DNA from: Deinandra increscens subsp. villosa
Taxonomy: Eukaryota > Streptophyta > Magnoliopsida > Asterales > Asteraceae
Length of the DNA: 64,000 nucleotides
NCBI GenBank assembly: GCA_039602395.1
Contig: JBCNJP010000010.1
Coordinates: 29,763,414-29,827,413 of the forward strand
Reading direction: 5' to 3'
Shown here: positions 23,454-35,647 of the stretch, in pieces
How the letters are laid out: the number at the start of each line of letters is the position of its first letter
Position numbering within the stretch: the first letter of the stretch is position 1
Made by a program: the position numbers and the translations under genes
Notes under the pieces: generated by a model
Told to the model about the DNA's origin: nothing
What the model saw: only the letters and a program-made list of their open reading frames with translations
Database searches by the model: none

Positions 23454-24229
23454 ATGGATCATGAAGCAGGTGAAGCATTGAAGGATCTTAATTATAACAG
23501 TGAAGGCGAATACAATGATGATTCTTCACAAGCGAGTGAAGAAGATGAAATGGATAACAATGATGCCCACGTCGACAATGATGCCCAACTCGACAATGAT
23601 GCCTAACTCGACAATGATGCCCAAGTCGACAATGATGCCCAAGTTACTGAGAATGAGGAAGCTACAACCTCTGCTCCCCAAGCAAACAAGAGGGGGTTCT
23701 CGCGGTTGGCAAAGTGGCGTGCCAAATTTGAGAAAAATGGTGGGGAAAAATGGCCACTAACATTTGATGTGTTGGGAAGGATTGGCGGGGAACATAGACC
23801 AAAATTTTCGAGTTTTATGGGAGACATTGCAAGGTCAGAGGTTGGATTGAGGTATCTAAAATGAGGGAAGGTGCCAAAATAGGATAAGAACAAGAAGTGG
23901 GCAAGGATTCAGGTTATGAAACAGATTAAACATTTTCTTATATTAAGTTTGTTAAGTTATTGAATTCCATATATGTGACTAAAAAATCCTGTCACATGTT
24001 ATTTTTTCAGCAATTATTCAAAATTGATGACTGTCGAAGGGGTCCTATAATGATACGGCTTGGTGGGTTGCTAAGGGGTTTTAGAAGAAAGATGTTCGAG
24101 AAACACATTCGTCCCAACCTAGCAAAACCCACCGTGCTTGAGAAAGTTCCAAAGATGTAACGCGCTATTGTGAAAAAAGAAGACTGGGACAAATTTGTAG
24201 CATATACAAAATCTGACGAATTCAAGGTT
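23454..24229 (+). pseudogene. Ptta/En-Spm-like transposon accessory protein, broken
   Basis: Exon 1 (23454 to about 23912) starts MDHEAGEALKDLNYNSEGE. It then carries an 18-bp tandem repeat encoding VDNDAQ (about 23569-23646) with an in-frame TAA near 23604, and a region KWPLTFDVLGRIGGEHRPKF with further stops at about 23862 and 23881. Exon 2 (about 24010-24229) reads FEKHIRPNLAKPTVLEKVPKM, a stop, then KEDWDKFVAYTKSDEF. The order resembles the plant transposase Ptta/En/Spm family (PF03004-like) that accompanies Tnp2 in CACTA elements. A possible last exon is at 26815-26943 (VNNDRKKMPKVYLT), beyond the MITE cluster. It could belong to the same CACTA element as the Tnp2 gene, in divergent orientation, or to another copy. 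Confidence 0.5.
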
Positions 24230-25262
24230 TTTATTCATCGATTAAATCAGTAGATCGGTTTCTCTGATTATTTCTGCTCTGTGATGTTGATATGTGAGAT
24301 TTTCATAAATTAGGCGCTTGTTCATCAATTAATTGTTTGATTGTATTTTTGTTTTTAGGTCCGCTTCATCGATTTGTTTTTTTTTCTTTCTCTTCTCGTT
24401 AAACCGGCTTCCGCTTCATCCCTCTTCTTTGCAGCAATTCTTCTGCTTCAATGATGTTTTGTTTTTTGTGGTTTTTCATCACAAAAATACTTACAGTGAA
24501 CTACGTTGCCTCGTTTATGATTTGTTTAGGGTATTTGGTGGTTGACGGTTTTTTTTTAATGTAATATTGCTTTACAATTACTTACGAATCTTTTTTTATA
24601 TGGAGTTTGTTTGAGAATTTCTAGTGCAGGTATAACATCAGTGTTATAGTGCATTGCTGACTTGTATTTTATGCATCAGAAGCTGTATATTTGTCTTTTT
24701 TATAAGTATTCGATAGATTGTAAGTAGCACCAGCATTATTAATCATCACACCATTATTAATGGTTATAGCATCAATGTTTTATAAGCATATTGATACATT
24801 TGTAGTTTGTAATATATGTATATGCAGTTGTACCTAAGTAGAAAAAATGATGTTAGTGGTTGTAACACTGATGCTACATTGTAGGTCTGAGATATTGATG
24901 CAATTTTGTTATTGTTAATAGTTATGACATTGATGTTAGTAGTTGTAACACTAGTGTTATATCGCACGTCTGAGAAAATGATAATAAAATACGTCGATAC
25001 TATACTTCAATTAAAGATAAAAATGCGACGAGTTTAACGGTGCAATTTTTATAAAAATCCGACAAAGTATAAAAAAGTTATAGGTTTTTTAAAATGAAGG
25101 GGGTGTTTTATGTGGGTGTGTTAAATGACATAACTGCCCTTTATAATTAAAAAAAAAAGAAAAAGACACATGGCATAATCTGGTTCAATCTGGCTTTTTT
25201 TTCACCACTAGACCGTGGTTATTTGGTTAATCCTCTAAGAAAGGGTTAATATTAGTTCCTTC
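24230..25262. other. Intergenic or intronic AT-rich sequence
   Basis: Loose repetition of GATGTTAGTRGTTGTAACACT and GCATCAATGTT appears at 24630-24970. The end, at 25240-25265 (AGTTCCTTCCCC next to TA), resembles the terminus of the MITE at 25323 in reverse. Another truncated MITE may therefore end there. No gene is seen. Confidence 0.4.

Positions 25263-25322
<60 letters not shown>
25263..25322. repeat. (TA)n microsatellite
   Basis: A TA tract of about 57 bases separates the MITE ends. Confidence 0.95.
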
Positions 25323-25326
<4 letters not shown>

Positions 25327-26084
25327 GAAGGATCAAATAAAAACAAGATGTTATTGCGAAAACAAGAAAACAAATATTAAAACCTCTATAACTTCCTCAT
25401 ACGATAATATTTTTTTAAAAAAATTGCACCAAAAGTCTTAAAATTATGTCACCTTTAATTCTGGGAAAAAAAATTAAAATATAAAATTTCGTGATTTTTT
25501 TATTATTGCACATGTGCAATAATACGTATTAATTATATTACACATGTGCAATATTAACAAAAAAACGTTAATTTCTTTTTAATTTTTTCCAGAATTAAAG
25601 ATAACAGAATTATAAGATCTATGGTACAATTTTTTATCAAAAATATTAACGTATGAAAAAGTTATAGAGGTTTTAATATTATTGCACATGTGCAATAATA
25701 AATTTTTATTGCACATGTGCAATAATAAAAAATAAAAAAAACGTTGAATTTTTTTTAATTTTCTCCAGAATTAAAGATAACAGAATTATAAGATTTATGG
25801 TGCAATTTTTTATAAAAAATTTTAACATATGAAAAAAGTTATAAAGGTTTTAATATTATTGAATATGTGCAATAATAATAATAATAAAAATTATTGCACC
25901 TGTGCAATAATAATTTTCAAAAAAAATTGATTATTTTTTAAATTTTTTCCCATAACTAAAGATAACATAATTTTAAGGATTTTGGTGCAAAATTTTTATA
26001 AAAATATTAACGTGTGAAAAAGTTATAGAGGTTTTAATATTTGTTTTCGTGTTTTCGCAATAAAAGTTGTTTTCACATGATCCT

Positions 26085-26090
<6 letters not shown>
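25323..26090. mobile_element. 768-bp MITE/foldback element with about 70-bp terminal inverted repeats
   Basis: The left end (AGGGGAAGGATC... to ...AAACCTCTATAAC) and the reverse of the right end match over about 70 bases with few changes. The inserted TA flanks suggest a TA target. Inside, the palindrome TTGCACATGTGCAA occurs about six times (near 25507, 25541, 25682, 25711 and 25893). The arms AATTAAAGATAACA and ATAAAAATATTAACGT are repeated. There is no coding capacity. Confidence 0.85.
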
Positions 26091-26127
<37 letters not shown>

Positions 26128-26131
<4 letters not shown>

Positions 26132-26318
26132 AAAGTTCATTGTAGACACCCCCATAAGTGTAGACAGGTAGACACCCTTTTTCACCATTAGATCTCTTGA
26201 TCTAATGGTTGTGATTAATTTTCTTTTTTCTTTTTTTCTTTTTTCTCATTAATTAGAAACTTTCACATGTGAAAAAGAGCTATTTCACATGCGAAAGCGT
26301 CTACAATGAACCTCACCC
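26128..26318. mobile_element. 191-bp MITE in a TA tract
   Basis: The termini GTGAAAAGTTCATTGTAGAC and GTCTACAATGAACCTCACCC are imperfect inverted repeats bordered by (TA)n. Internal TTTCACATGTGAAA is a palindrome. A second, truncated copy is at 22672-22773. Confidence 0.8.
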
Positions 26319-26332
26319 TATATATATATATA

Positions 26333-26511
26333 GGGTTAGGTTCAAATGAGAACTTTTTTATTTTGAGAACTTTTGAGAACTAAATCTCCATCACTAATTT
26401 CAGGTGGGGACCACTATAATTCATGGGGGGGTTTCCATATATATAAACTAGTGGCTTAGAATGGTTCTTTTTAGTTCTCAAACCCAATTGGTTCTCAAAT
26501 GATCCTCTCCC
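26333..26511 (+). mobile_element. 179-bp MITE, copy 1
   Basis: It begins GGGTTAGGTTCAAATGAGAA and ends CAAATGATCCTCTCCC, with (TA)n on both sides. The ends are imperfect inverted repeats sharing TGAGAAC. Confidence 0.85.
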
Positions 26512-26535
26512 TATATATATATATATATATATATA

Positions 26536-26710
26536 GGGAGAGGATCATTTGAGAACCAATTTGATTTGAGAACTAAAAAGAACTAATTTGAGCCACAAGT
26601 TTATTTACATGTATCCCCCCTCCCATGAATTGTAGTGGTCCCCCCTGAAATTTGTGGTTGAGATTTAGTTCTCAAAAGTTCTCAAAATAAAAAGTTCTCA
26701 TTTGAACCTA

Positions 26711-26714
<4 letters not shown>
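26536..26714 (-). mobile_element. 179-bp MITE, copy 2, inverted
   Basis: This is the same family and length as 26333-26511 but in reverse orientation, separated by about 24 bp of TA. Together they form a large inverted repeat. Confidence 0.85.

Positions 26715-26787
<73 letters not shown>
26715..26787. repeat. (TA)n microsatellite
   Basis: A TA tract of about 73 bases. Confidence 0.95.
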
Positions 26788-26790
<3 letters not shown>

Positions 26791-27499
26791 CGGTTTTTAT
26801 TTGTCATTTTCCAGGTAAATAATGATCGGAAAAAGATGCCGAAAGTGTACTTAACACCAAACCAGCTGACTCAAGATCTGATAAACAGTAAACTTATTAC
26901 AAGGAACCAGCAGAAGCAGCTAATGAGCATGGACAAGAAATTATAATTAATTATTATACAAATTAAACTTTGATTAGTGTATGTTATTTTTTGTTGCCAC
27001 GTGCGTTCTGTATGTTATAGTGAGTAGATATGATTATATTTACAACCATCTAGTTATTTTTGCCAAAAGCTACCACACATTTACAAAGATGAGTTGCCAT
27101 GGCATGGATGTGTACAGTTGGTGGATGGCTGTTAGTAACAGTTCAGGCCATCACCTTTACAAAATAAATAATAGACAGATCCATACTATGCCTGATGGTA
27201 CTCTAAAAGAACTTTCTTATTTGTGGCAGTTAGGTAGCAATAAGTAGCCCAAAAAAACGTTCTTTTGTGTGATTCAAGCTATTCTTCTTTTTCTTTTGCT
27301 CTCTTTGGAGGGAGCTGATTATCCTCTGCTACAGAAAAAGAGTAAGAGAAAGAAACCATATTCTTTTTTGCATGTATTCTCACACGTAGTTCGTCAGCAT
27401 GAGAAATGACAATTTCAATTGTTAAAGGCACATGTGATATGCGATCTCAACTGTAACTGTAGAAGAAATGCATTTGGTACCTGGTGAATGAATTGAGTG
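26788..27499 (+). other. Exon-like ORF and spacer
   Basis: A possible terminal exon lies at 26815-26943 (acceptor TTTTCCAG, stop TAA). An 88-codon frame at 26981-27247 matches nothing I know. The remainder is non-coding. Confidence 0.3.
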
Positions 27500-28250
27500 T
27501 TTCCGGGTCATTTTAGTTGCAGTTGTCTGTGGTTGGTTGGGTAGGGGGCATGAGCAGACGTATATGAGTTGGTTCTCTTTTAGTTGAAGGTGGTGAGATG
27601 TATTCTACAACTGCATATGTGTTGGTCCTTAGCCTGACAGTGTAATTTGTTGTACCTATTAGTGACAGGATTGGCGGAGGCATGATGTTGCTGTTTGTAG
27701 CCACATTCCAGCACCTTATCGTTGCAGGCTCTTCCTATGGCGTCTGCCAAAGTGTCATTGAAGATCACTACTGGCAGGGTTGATGTCTCAGCCATGAGTA
27801 AACCATTTACACAGAACCTGTTTTGTAGTTTTCATACTTTGTGATATACATGTCAGTATTTGTGATCTTCTGAGAAAGTACCTGAAGTTTAACAATTAAA
27901 AATTGATTGAAAGAAGTCTAAAAAACAAAATATTCTTTGTACTTTCTGTTATTTAAATGGTTAAATGTTTGAAAATGTCATTGAGATATTGACTTTGAAA
28001 AGATGATGTAATGAATAATTTATACCAATATGAAAATAATTTGTTCTTATGATGTTGGTGTTTAAATAGTACAATTATTTCGTCCTAATATCTCATTAAT
28101 AAATTTTGACTGCAATTAGAAGTAAGCTTACTGATAGTTTGGGGTTGCCACCGGATGGCCGTCTTGACAGATCAGTGTTGGTGCATATTCAGTTTCATCT
28201 TCATCGTCTGAAATTTCTTCATGTAAGGTCCTATTGCAATTTGGATGAGG
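27500..28250 (-). pseudogene. Possible replication protein A-like (RPA large subunit C-terminal) relic
   Basis: Reading minus, an exon-like part at about 28220-28130 (SDDEDETEYAPTL) is followed by 27900-27800. Next come TLPVVIFNDTLADAIG (27780-27730) and, after a frameshift near 27700, NYTVRLRTNTYAVVEY (27650-27600). A 'PVVIFNDTLADAIG' element followed by an 'xYTVRLRxNxY' strand recalls the RPA1 C-terminal fold used by plant RPA-like and Helitron-linked proteins. This is a weak, memory-based match, and stops plus a frameshift mean it is not functional as read. Confidence 0.3.
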
Positions 28251-30951
28251 GAATTTTGCTTTGAACCATCTACGATAATCTTAAAATTCTTTCATTGCAG
28301 CTTTACACGTGAACAGTTTGTTCTGTGGCATAAGAGGTAGATGCTTTTATTGTTTATCTTTAGTTTGTGAATTTTTTGAATGTGTAAGCAACGTTTTTAT
28401 ACCTTGTATTCCTCTATCTGTTTGAGCTTCAACTCAACTAATGTGAATCCACTTTAAGCTCGGGCTTCTGTTAATTGGAGGTTAGAACAGGGGGCTGATC
28501 TTCCTTGTAGGTTTCTCAAGCTGCATGAGATGAACATTTGTTATTTGATGAATGTGTATTTGCAAATGTTTAGTGTGTATCTGATGAATAAAATGTGTAG
28601 GTATTGATTTAATAAAAATGCACACTTAATACAATGGTAAAGTCACTTTCAATTTATATTTTATGAGGAGGGCTTGATCATTTTAGAGTGCGAAGGCGGA
28701 GTAATAGTGGAGGCCTTTTCTTGGATGTCATTGTTACAAATAATGAAGGATTTAATGTCTGGCTCAATTATTTTAGGTGGGGGTAACTCTAGCCTTTTTC
28801 AAATGTCATTTTACGTAAGAATAAAATCACTTAAAGAAGCTCTAGCAGATTAGCCTAGAGGTATTTTAAGAGTGTTATCTTAAAACCGGCCAGCACTCCA
28901 AAATGAACCTATTTTTATATATATTATGTAAAATCAGAAATATGAAATCATTTAAATAATAAAATTAGTGTATTGAAATCATTTGAAAGGCTTAGAACAC
29001 CAAAACCAATCTGCAAGATATAGAGTACCTTACATTACATGAAACCAAAATGGAGCATTTTAATACCAAAGTAGTGAGCGGAAAAAAGTTTTAATCATAT
29101 TTACATAATTTTGAAATGACCTATTGACACATTAGTATAAACTTATACTATGCTTCAAAATCAGTTTGAGTGACGATAAAAACTGAAATCTCAGATCTTC
29201 TAAAAATATTCGATGAACCAAGCAACCTTTAAAAAAAGGAAAACAGACACAGTAGCATCCTTAAATTCTCATTTTGATTCAAAAACCTCTTGAAGCAAAT
29301 TGTCCTTATTTAATTCTTTTTAACGTACTCAAATAAATATATGTAACAAAATCAGTTTTAAAAGAGGGAGAGTAGAGTAATGCAAACATTTCCTCTACTT
29401 AATTATGTGATGGTTTTAGACAGAAGTACAATCAAATAAATATGTAAAATTTTTGTATGGGGTTCTCTTTATTATATAAAATGTAACTTAGCTGCAAGTA
29501 TGAGTTAAAATATTAGCATAATCAATTGAAGTTAGATGGTAGTTATTTTGAGGGGCACTGTTTAGAAGATTAGAGGTAGTTTACTTTTTTGTAATGTAAG
29601 ACTAACTTTGAATGCGTTTTTTTAAAGGAATGTACCTGTTCGTTATCTCTTCCAGGTTTTCAAAAGCTTAGTTTGAGGTAGAAATAAAATTAAACTGTTT
29701 TTACCAAAAGTTGTGCTGACCCATTAACGAACCCGTGGGACCCAGCCATCTCTATGTGAATGTAACCTCATGATTTTGGTTTTGGTATAGGTTCAACATG
29801 AGGACAAACAAAGAAGGCTGAAGGCATCTTGTGATGATGTGTAGGTATAGGTTCTATGTGACTTTTGAGACGAAGCTAATTCTAAAGTTACATATGTACC
29901 CTTTATTTTAATCTAATATCAGGAACTTTTATTCATTCTTTTTCACTAACAGATCAATTTAATAGATTCTTGAAGTCATTTTTTGGACAAAAATATTCAT
30001 CTGATCATTGTAATTGATATTTTGATAAATCGATAATGATAGGCAAATGTTAGACTTTTCTTTGAAGTTGTTGCCAAAATGGATAGCATCACAGTTATAG
30101 AGGGACATTTAAAGTGAGCTAAATGGTTGGGTCACAGTTAAGTGTTTCTTTGGAGTTTGGACCAAACAGTGAGTACACGTGTGACAATTCCTTTTGCCTA
30201 AATGAATCATCGCTTATTTGCAATTTGTTACGTTGAGGGGGGAGGTATAACTTATGTGAAGCAGCATGAAAAAAACAAACATGCATAGAGAAGAAAACAT
30301 TGGAAACAAATTAAAACATCATCAAAACGAATAGAGCAACACAAAAATATGAAATCGCGAGCAATTGATCGATAAGACAATAGAACAACCCAATTAACGC
30401 ACCTGTTAGAGCAATGCGCAGCCACCTAAAAAAATAACTTGCACAATGAGGAACAACAAAGAAACTAACACTGACACCTAGACATTCATAGACATGGGAA
30501 GAAAAGTAAATGCAACTTCAAAAGATAAAATTAGCAGGAAACATAATTCAAAATACAATGAACTTTGAACCATATTAAGGATTTTGATGTCATAAAGAAG
30601 ATTGAAGTTGCTAAATGTTCCAACTCTAGACCTAATTAAATTATATGACCAGACTAAACATGTGTAGGACATATAGAGCTAACATGTGACAATCTTAAAC
30701 CCTCTCTAACATTGCAATTGCCCGATTTAGCTTCCTAGATATTCTTATAAGAGAAATTGTTAAAGGAACAATACAAAAAAGTATACAGAAAACAAACCTT
30801 TAGTAACTGTCTCTAGGTTCTCCTATGTTAAGACATGGCCTCTATTTCAATTGTTTTTGCCTCATAATGGATTAGTGTAATACACTTGAAGGTTGAAGGT
30901 GTTAAGCCTAAAACAACTTCATCACAAAGTCAGTTGAAATAATACAACATT
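28251..30951. other. No recognisable gene
   Basis: This is AT-rich sequence with only short frames. A 29-bp piece (CCTCATAATGGATTAGTGTA...) at about 30861 recurs at about 30975 inside the Copia gag 3' end, suggesting a rearrangement border near 30950. I see nothing else specific. Confidence 0.5.
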
Positions 30952-31635
30952 TTATAAAAGGCAAACCATTTGAGCCTCATAATGGATTAGTGTAATACAC
31001 TTGTTGGAGGCAATGTTGATCTCAGCAGTTTTCAACATCCCATGAAGCTCCGACACTATCTTCACCAAGTTGTTCATATTATAGTTTACCCTAAACTGAG
31101 TGAACGAACTGGAAAGTGATTGAAGAATCAGGTCTGTAGCCAATTCCTGAGGAATGGCATACTGGAGCTTTTCTAAGCGGTCAATGTACGATTTCATCTT
31201 GACCACATGTGGGCTGCCAGAAGCACCTTCAGCCATCTTACATGATATGAGTTTAGTTACAACCTCATAGCGCTCCTGACGTGCTTGTGTCTCAAACATG
31301 CCCTTCAGTTGTCCGATCATCTGGAAAGCACTCAAGTCCTCCATGTTCTTCTGAAGTTCTAAAGACATAGTGGCCAACATCAGGCATGATACTTGGTTAG
31401 CATCCCTTACCTGGCGGTCATGCGCTGCACGAGCAGCTGCAGTGTTATTTGCAGGCTGTACAGCCACCGCAGCATCCAGTACATGGAGCTTGTTGGCCAT
31501 CTTGAGCACAATCTTGAGATTACGGAACAACTCAAGGAAGTTAGTGTCATTAAGTTTCTCCTTCTCAAGGATAGACTTAAGTTGGAAGGTGTCAATAGGT
31601 GCATTATTTTCATTGTTGTGGGCCATCTGAAACAT
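30952..31635 (-). pseudogene. Copia-type Gag, truncated at the 3' side
   Basis: An open frame of 227 codons; the likely start is the Met at 31626 (MAHNNENNAPIDTFQLKSIL). The fold order EKEKLNDTNFLELFRNLKIVLK ... LMLATMSLELQKNMEDLSAFQMIGQLKGMF ... KLISCKMAEGASGSPHVVKMKSYIDRLEKL matches the UBN2-type Gag of Copia elements, which coats element RNA in cytoplasmic particles. No zinc knuckle follows: the frame runs into unrelated residues and stops at 30952, next to a duplicated 29-bp piece. The element's primer binding site and 5' LTR lie to the right (33443 and 33457), so this is the 5' half of a minus-strand Copia element with pol missing. Confidence 0.75.
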
Positions 31636-32450
31636 TAAGACAATTTAATTTAGTATTTTCGATGTTTAGCCTAAATTCAATTATGGTAAGTTCTAATTGA
31701 ATAAAGGATGGGATTCCATTTAATTTAATTACTAAAGGCAGTTGTAGCATGCAATCAATAGTAATTAAATAAATAGACAGACAATGATTGTCATTTGTGA
31801 GGCCGCATTAACATCGAATGTTTTATGCGATACGTTTAGCCTCATATACGCCCACTTCTATTTATAAGGATCCACGTTACGGTGCTATAGCTCCAATAAT
31901 GTGACCCCCTGCAAAGTAGAGGAATAGTTATCCCAGGTGACCATGTACAAATACGGTGCTGTAGCTCCAATAGTTGTACCTTAGAATACACCCTACATGC
32001 CAAGTATGATGCTGTAGCTCTAATACTGACGTTTCTATAAATGCATTCCAAGTTGGGCTTGACTCGGGACGACATAAACTATTAATTTTAGACTTACAAA
32101 ATAAGATTATTTTATCAGCTTTTAGTTGGTGATTATTTATCGCAAACCCTATTATCGCTCGGGACTGTCAAAGTAGATAACATAATTAAATTGACTATGT
32201 TGTCGCGAAGCATACATAACCAAACTAAGCATGCAAGCCTTTTAAGTGTTTATAAATTTCATAAATTTCGAAAAACTCTTTAGTTGGTTATATATTTATT
32301 GAGTTAAAATACCTTATTTTAAAACTCATTTATCTTTCGATTGTAAAATCTTTTAAACTCATTTTAAAACAATTTTAATTTGTTTTAGTTGGTTAAATAA
32401 AGTAAGCAACATGAACACAATATGTACATGTATTCGGCCTTATTTAGGGT

Positions 32451-32485
32451 TTCGGTATTGCTAGAGTCTTTTAGCAATACCGAAT
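32451..32485. other. 13-bp perfect inverted repeat (hairpin)
   Basis: TTCGGTATTGCTA and TAGCAATACCGAA are separated by about 9 bases. The repeat lies in the Copia leader and could be a structured RNA element. Confidence 0.8.
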
Positions 32486-32614
32486 AAAGTCTAGGGACAA
32501 AAACAACACACAAGGATGAAAACGGCATCCTATTGTCTTCTTCGGCTCCCACTGACTCCAAGACTCCTCTTGGACTTGATTGGATCTTCAGGTCTTTGGG
32601 TTGACAAACTTTCA

Positions 32615-33060
32615 TTTTGGGAGATTTGCCAAATATGGAAAGTTTCCATTTCTGGGAACCCGCCAGATTTGGAAGGTGTCAGATTTGGGAAGTTACCAAT
32701 TCTGGAAACCTGCCAAATCAGGAAACTGCCAAAACAAGAAAGTTTCCGAATTTCAAAGTACGGGCCAAAATAGTAAACTTTCTAAAGTTGGAAAGTTTAC
32801 AAAATTAGAAGCTTATTATATCGAGAAACTGTCAAAATTGGAAACATTTATAAATTTGGAAAAACGAGCCAAAACATCAAACTTTTCAAAATTAGAAACT
32901 TGCTAAATTGGGAAAGTTTAAAAAATGGAAACCCAAACCGAAATAGGATTTGCCAAAATTAGAAAGTTACTAAATCGGGAAAGTTGCCAAAATTAGGAAC
33001 AAGTCCGAATAAGCGACTTGCCAAAATTAGGAACTTGTTATTTCGGGAAAGTTCTCAAAA
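32615..33060. repeat. Degenerate about 20-bp tandem motif
   Basis: Some twenty loosely spaced units of the type GCCAAAATTAGGAAAGTT or its variants, with a mean spacing of about 20 bases. Confidence 0.75.
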
Positions 33061-33442
33061 TAGAATTACATTTAAATAAATAAAACTTAAATCTATTTAT
33101 TACAACTTTGAACCCATAAACACTAGGACAACCGATAACCCTAATCTGTTATAATTAGGCCAAAACATGGGCCAAAACCAAAAAGATAATCGCAATCATA
33201 CAAACACGCAATTTCTCAAAATTGGGTCGGGCAATACACGTAACTAATAAAAACAACCGAACTATTTTAATTGCAAATTTTGGAGGATCCGAATCAACCA
33301 AACTATATATATGTATATATATTTTCGCAATTAATAAAATTAATACAATTATTAATTTATTCGCAACTTTTGGGTTTTACCCCTAGATTGCGAATTCACC
33401 GGTTTAAAACATGACCGATCTAGATTTGCGTGTGGTGATCAA

Positions 33443-33455
33443 GGCTCTGATACCA
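33443..33455 (-). other. Primer binding site, tRNA-Met, minus strand
   Basis: The reverse complement reads TGGTATCAGAGCC, directly outside the LTR end at 33457. Confidence 0.9.
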
Positions 33456-33456
33456 C

Positions 33457-34488
33457 TGTTGGGTTTTTGCCAGTGGTATTCGGGTCACGGGTATTAGTTT
33501 TAATTTTATTAAAACCCGTTTATACTAATTGTATTACCGGATACAATTATATATTTAATTACGTTAATTAAATCAGAGCGCCGAAGCATATATCTAAATA
33601 CATAAATAAATTAAACGCGAAAACCAAGTGACAAAATTAAACAGGATCTAATCACCAACATGCAAACACTAGTTATATATATATATATATATATATATTA
33701 TATTATATTTATATTTATATTTAAATCATATTTAAATATTTGATCAAATAAATTGTGATAAACAAATACAAAAATTTATTTAATCATCATAATCATATTA
33801 TGATTATGATTTGATCTAAACCAAAAGTGTTTAGATCTTGAACGGTCGGATGTGTCGGACAACTGTTCGAGACACCGAGGTTCAACGAGACAAGCGCTAG
33901 GGTTGCGAAAACTTACCGGAGAAGCAAGCTTGGTTGACGATCAGATCGTAGCAGAAAAACACACCAAAAAATCAGCGACTAACTAGCGGTGGTCGGCGGC
34001 GGTGCGGTGGCCGGACTGCGGCGGTTCGACGTTGACGGCGGCGTTCAATGGGTGTACCAGCAGCGGTTCAAGAGGCGGTCGGTGGTGGTTCAGATGAATG
34101 TAGCAACGGACAACAGTGTTCACCGGTGGAGGAGCGCGACGGAGGTTCGCCGGAAGAACAAGCGGCGATGGCGGCAGGGAGGCCTGCCGGCGGTGGGTCG
34201 CGAAAGAAAGAGAGGGAGAGTAGGAGTTTTCTTGTATAACTATTAACCTTAATCTGCATTACAGGTCTCCTATTTATAATTTCATAAACCTATTGTGGAT
34301 AAACCACAATTGGCTTATTTAATTATATTCTAGGTTTATCCCTTTATCTCTTAATCAGTTGTAGATAAACTACAACTGATTTAAACCTCTTAATTATCCA
34401 TTCAGGTTTCTAGATAATCTTTAAATAACTAATTTATTTGAATCATAATTATCCAACCACTTTAAATAAAACTAATTAACTAAACTAT
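33457..34488 (-). mobile_element. 5' LTR of the minus-strand Copia element, first part (split)
   Basis: On the plus strand the LTR begins TGTTGGGTTTTTGCC. It continues beyond the inserted gag-only element at 44716-45026 and ends CAATATCCAACA. The total without the insertion is about 1343 bp. The minus-strand TATA box (ATTATAAATAGG) is at about 34271-34282, and a GC-rich leader follows at 34240-33970. It is the LTR of the gag at 30952-31635. Confidence 0.75.
34484..34488. repeat. Target site duplication ACTAT, left copy
   Basis: ACTAT is directly before the LTR at 34489 and again directly after 44710. Confidence 0.9.
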
Positions 34489-35647
34489 TGTAACATCCCA
34501 AAATTTGATAGAATACGTAGCTACTATGATAAATACATGTGATATATGTATTAGGTAGCTAAACGTGTTAAAACGTTTGAAGAATGCATGTTTACCCATT
34601 ACCGGGTAATAAATCGATAAAAGATAATGTTGCGTGAATAATACACGTGTTGATTGGTAAAATGAATTAAGGAAATGAAATTATACGTGTTTTATATCAA
34701 GGATAATTGATATATATGATGTTAGCATGAAAAACGTAGCTAAACGTTTATATGATGGAAATAAATGATAACCGGGAGAAAATAGGTTTACACGGTTACA
34801 CGATATTGAAATCATGTATAGATATATGTCTAATTGTGTGAATACATGTGAAATATTCATTTGATGGATATATACGTGGAAATACGTGTTTGAATAGTTA
34901 TACGTGTGAAAAATGCATGCTTAAATAGTTAACAAGAAAATGGAAGGGTAGAAAGTGTAAATTATGGAAATACACAAATATATATATGTATATACATTAT
35001 TATATATGACCCGAACCTTCAAGAATGTTAGAAACATGTTTAGGAAGGTTATAAGATGTAAAATGACAGTTACATCAAAAGATTAGGGTTTAATATGCAT
35101 AAGATAAAAGTAAAAGGGCTAAAAGTGTAATTTATTTAAAGTTATGAATACTTACGGATATTATACGTATCTATACCTTTTATAAGTACCCCGAGACTTA
35201 TAATGTATTATAATAATATCCTAAAGTGATTCGGTACATAAAATAATAAGTATTATAAAGTTTGAGGGGCCAAATGTGTAAATAATGAAAAATATATATA
35301 AATATATATAAAAATATATACGTATGTATACGTATATCATCGAGGGTGTCCCGAGCCTTAGAAACTTTATTTAACATGTTTTATAATAGTTCGGTACATA
35401 AAATGACAGTTTGGTAGAAGTTAGGGGCTTAAAATGTAAATATAAAGTGGAGGGACCAAAACTGTCATTCTGCCAAAGTACCAGGCGGTACGCGAGCCAC
35501 CTCCCCTCCCCTTGGCGGTATGCGAGCCGGTGACAGTCGCGATTTTGGCTTGGCTCGGTCTTGCAGCCCACGTTTGAACCCCTACGTGTCGTTTTTCTTC
35601 GAATTCGTCATCACCGAACGTGGAGGGACCTGGGGCGACCTCGACCA

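Larger units (their letters stand above)
31636..33442 (-). other. Long untranslated leader of the minus-strand Copia element
   Basis: About 1.8 kb lies between primer binding site and gag without a long ORF. A repeated piece, GGTGCTATAGCTCCAATA and variants, occurs at 31879, 31951 and 32009. The region also holds a strong hairpin (32451-32484) and a TTTGGAAAGTTGCCAAA-like degenerate array, both listed separately. Confidence 0.5.

Noticed and set aside
33989..34246. GC-rich overlapping frames on both strands
   Set aside because: They lie in the transcribed leader of the Copia LTR just after its TATA box; no domain is seen and frames exist on both strands because of composition.
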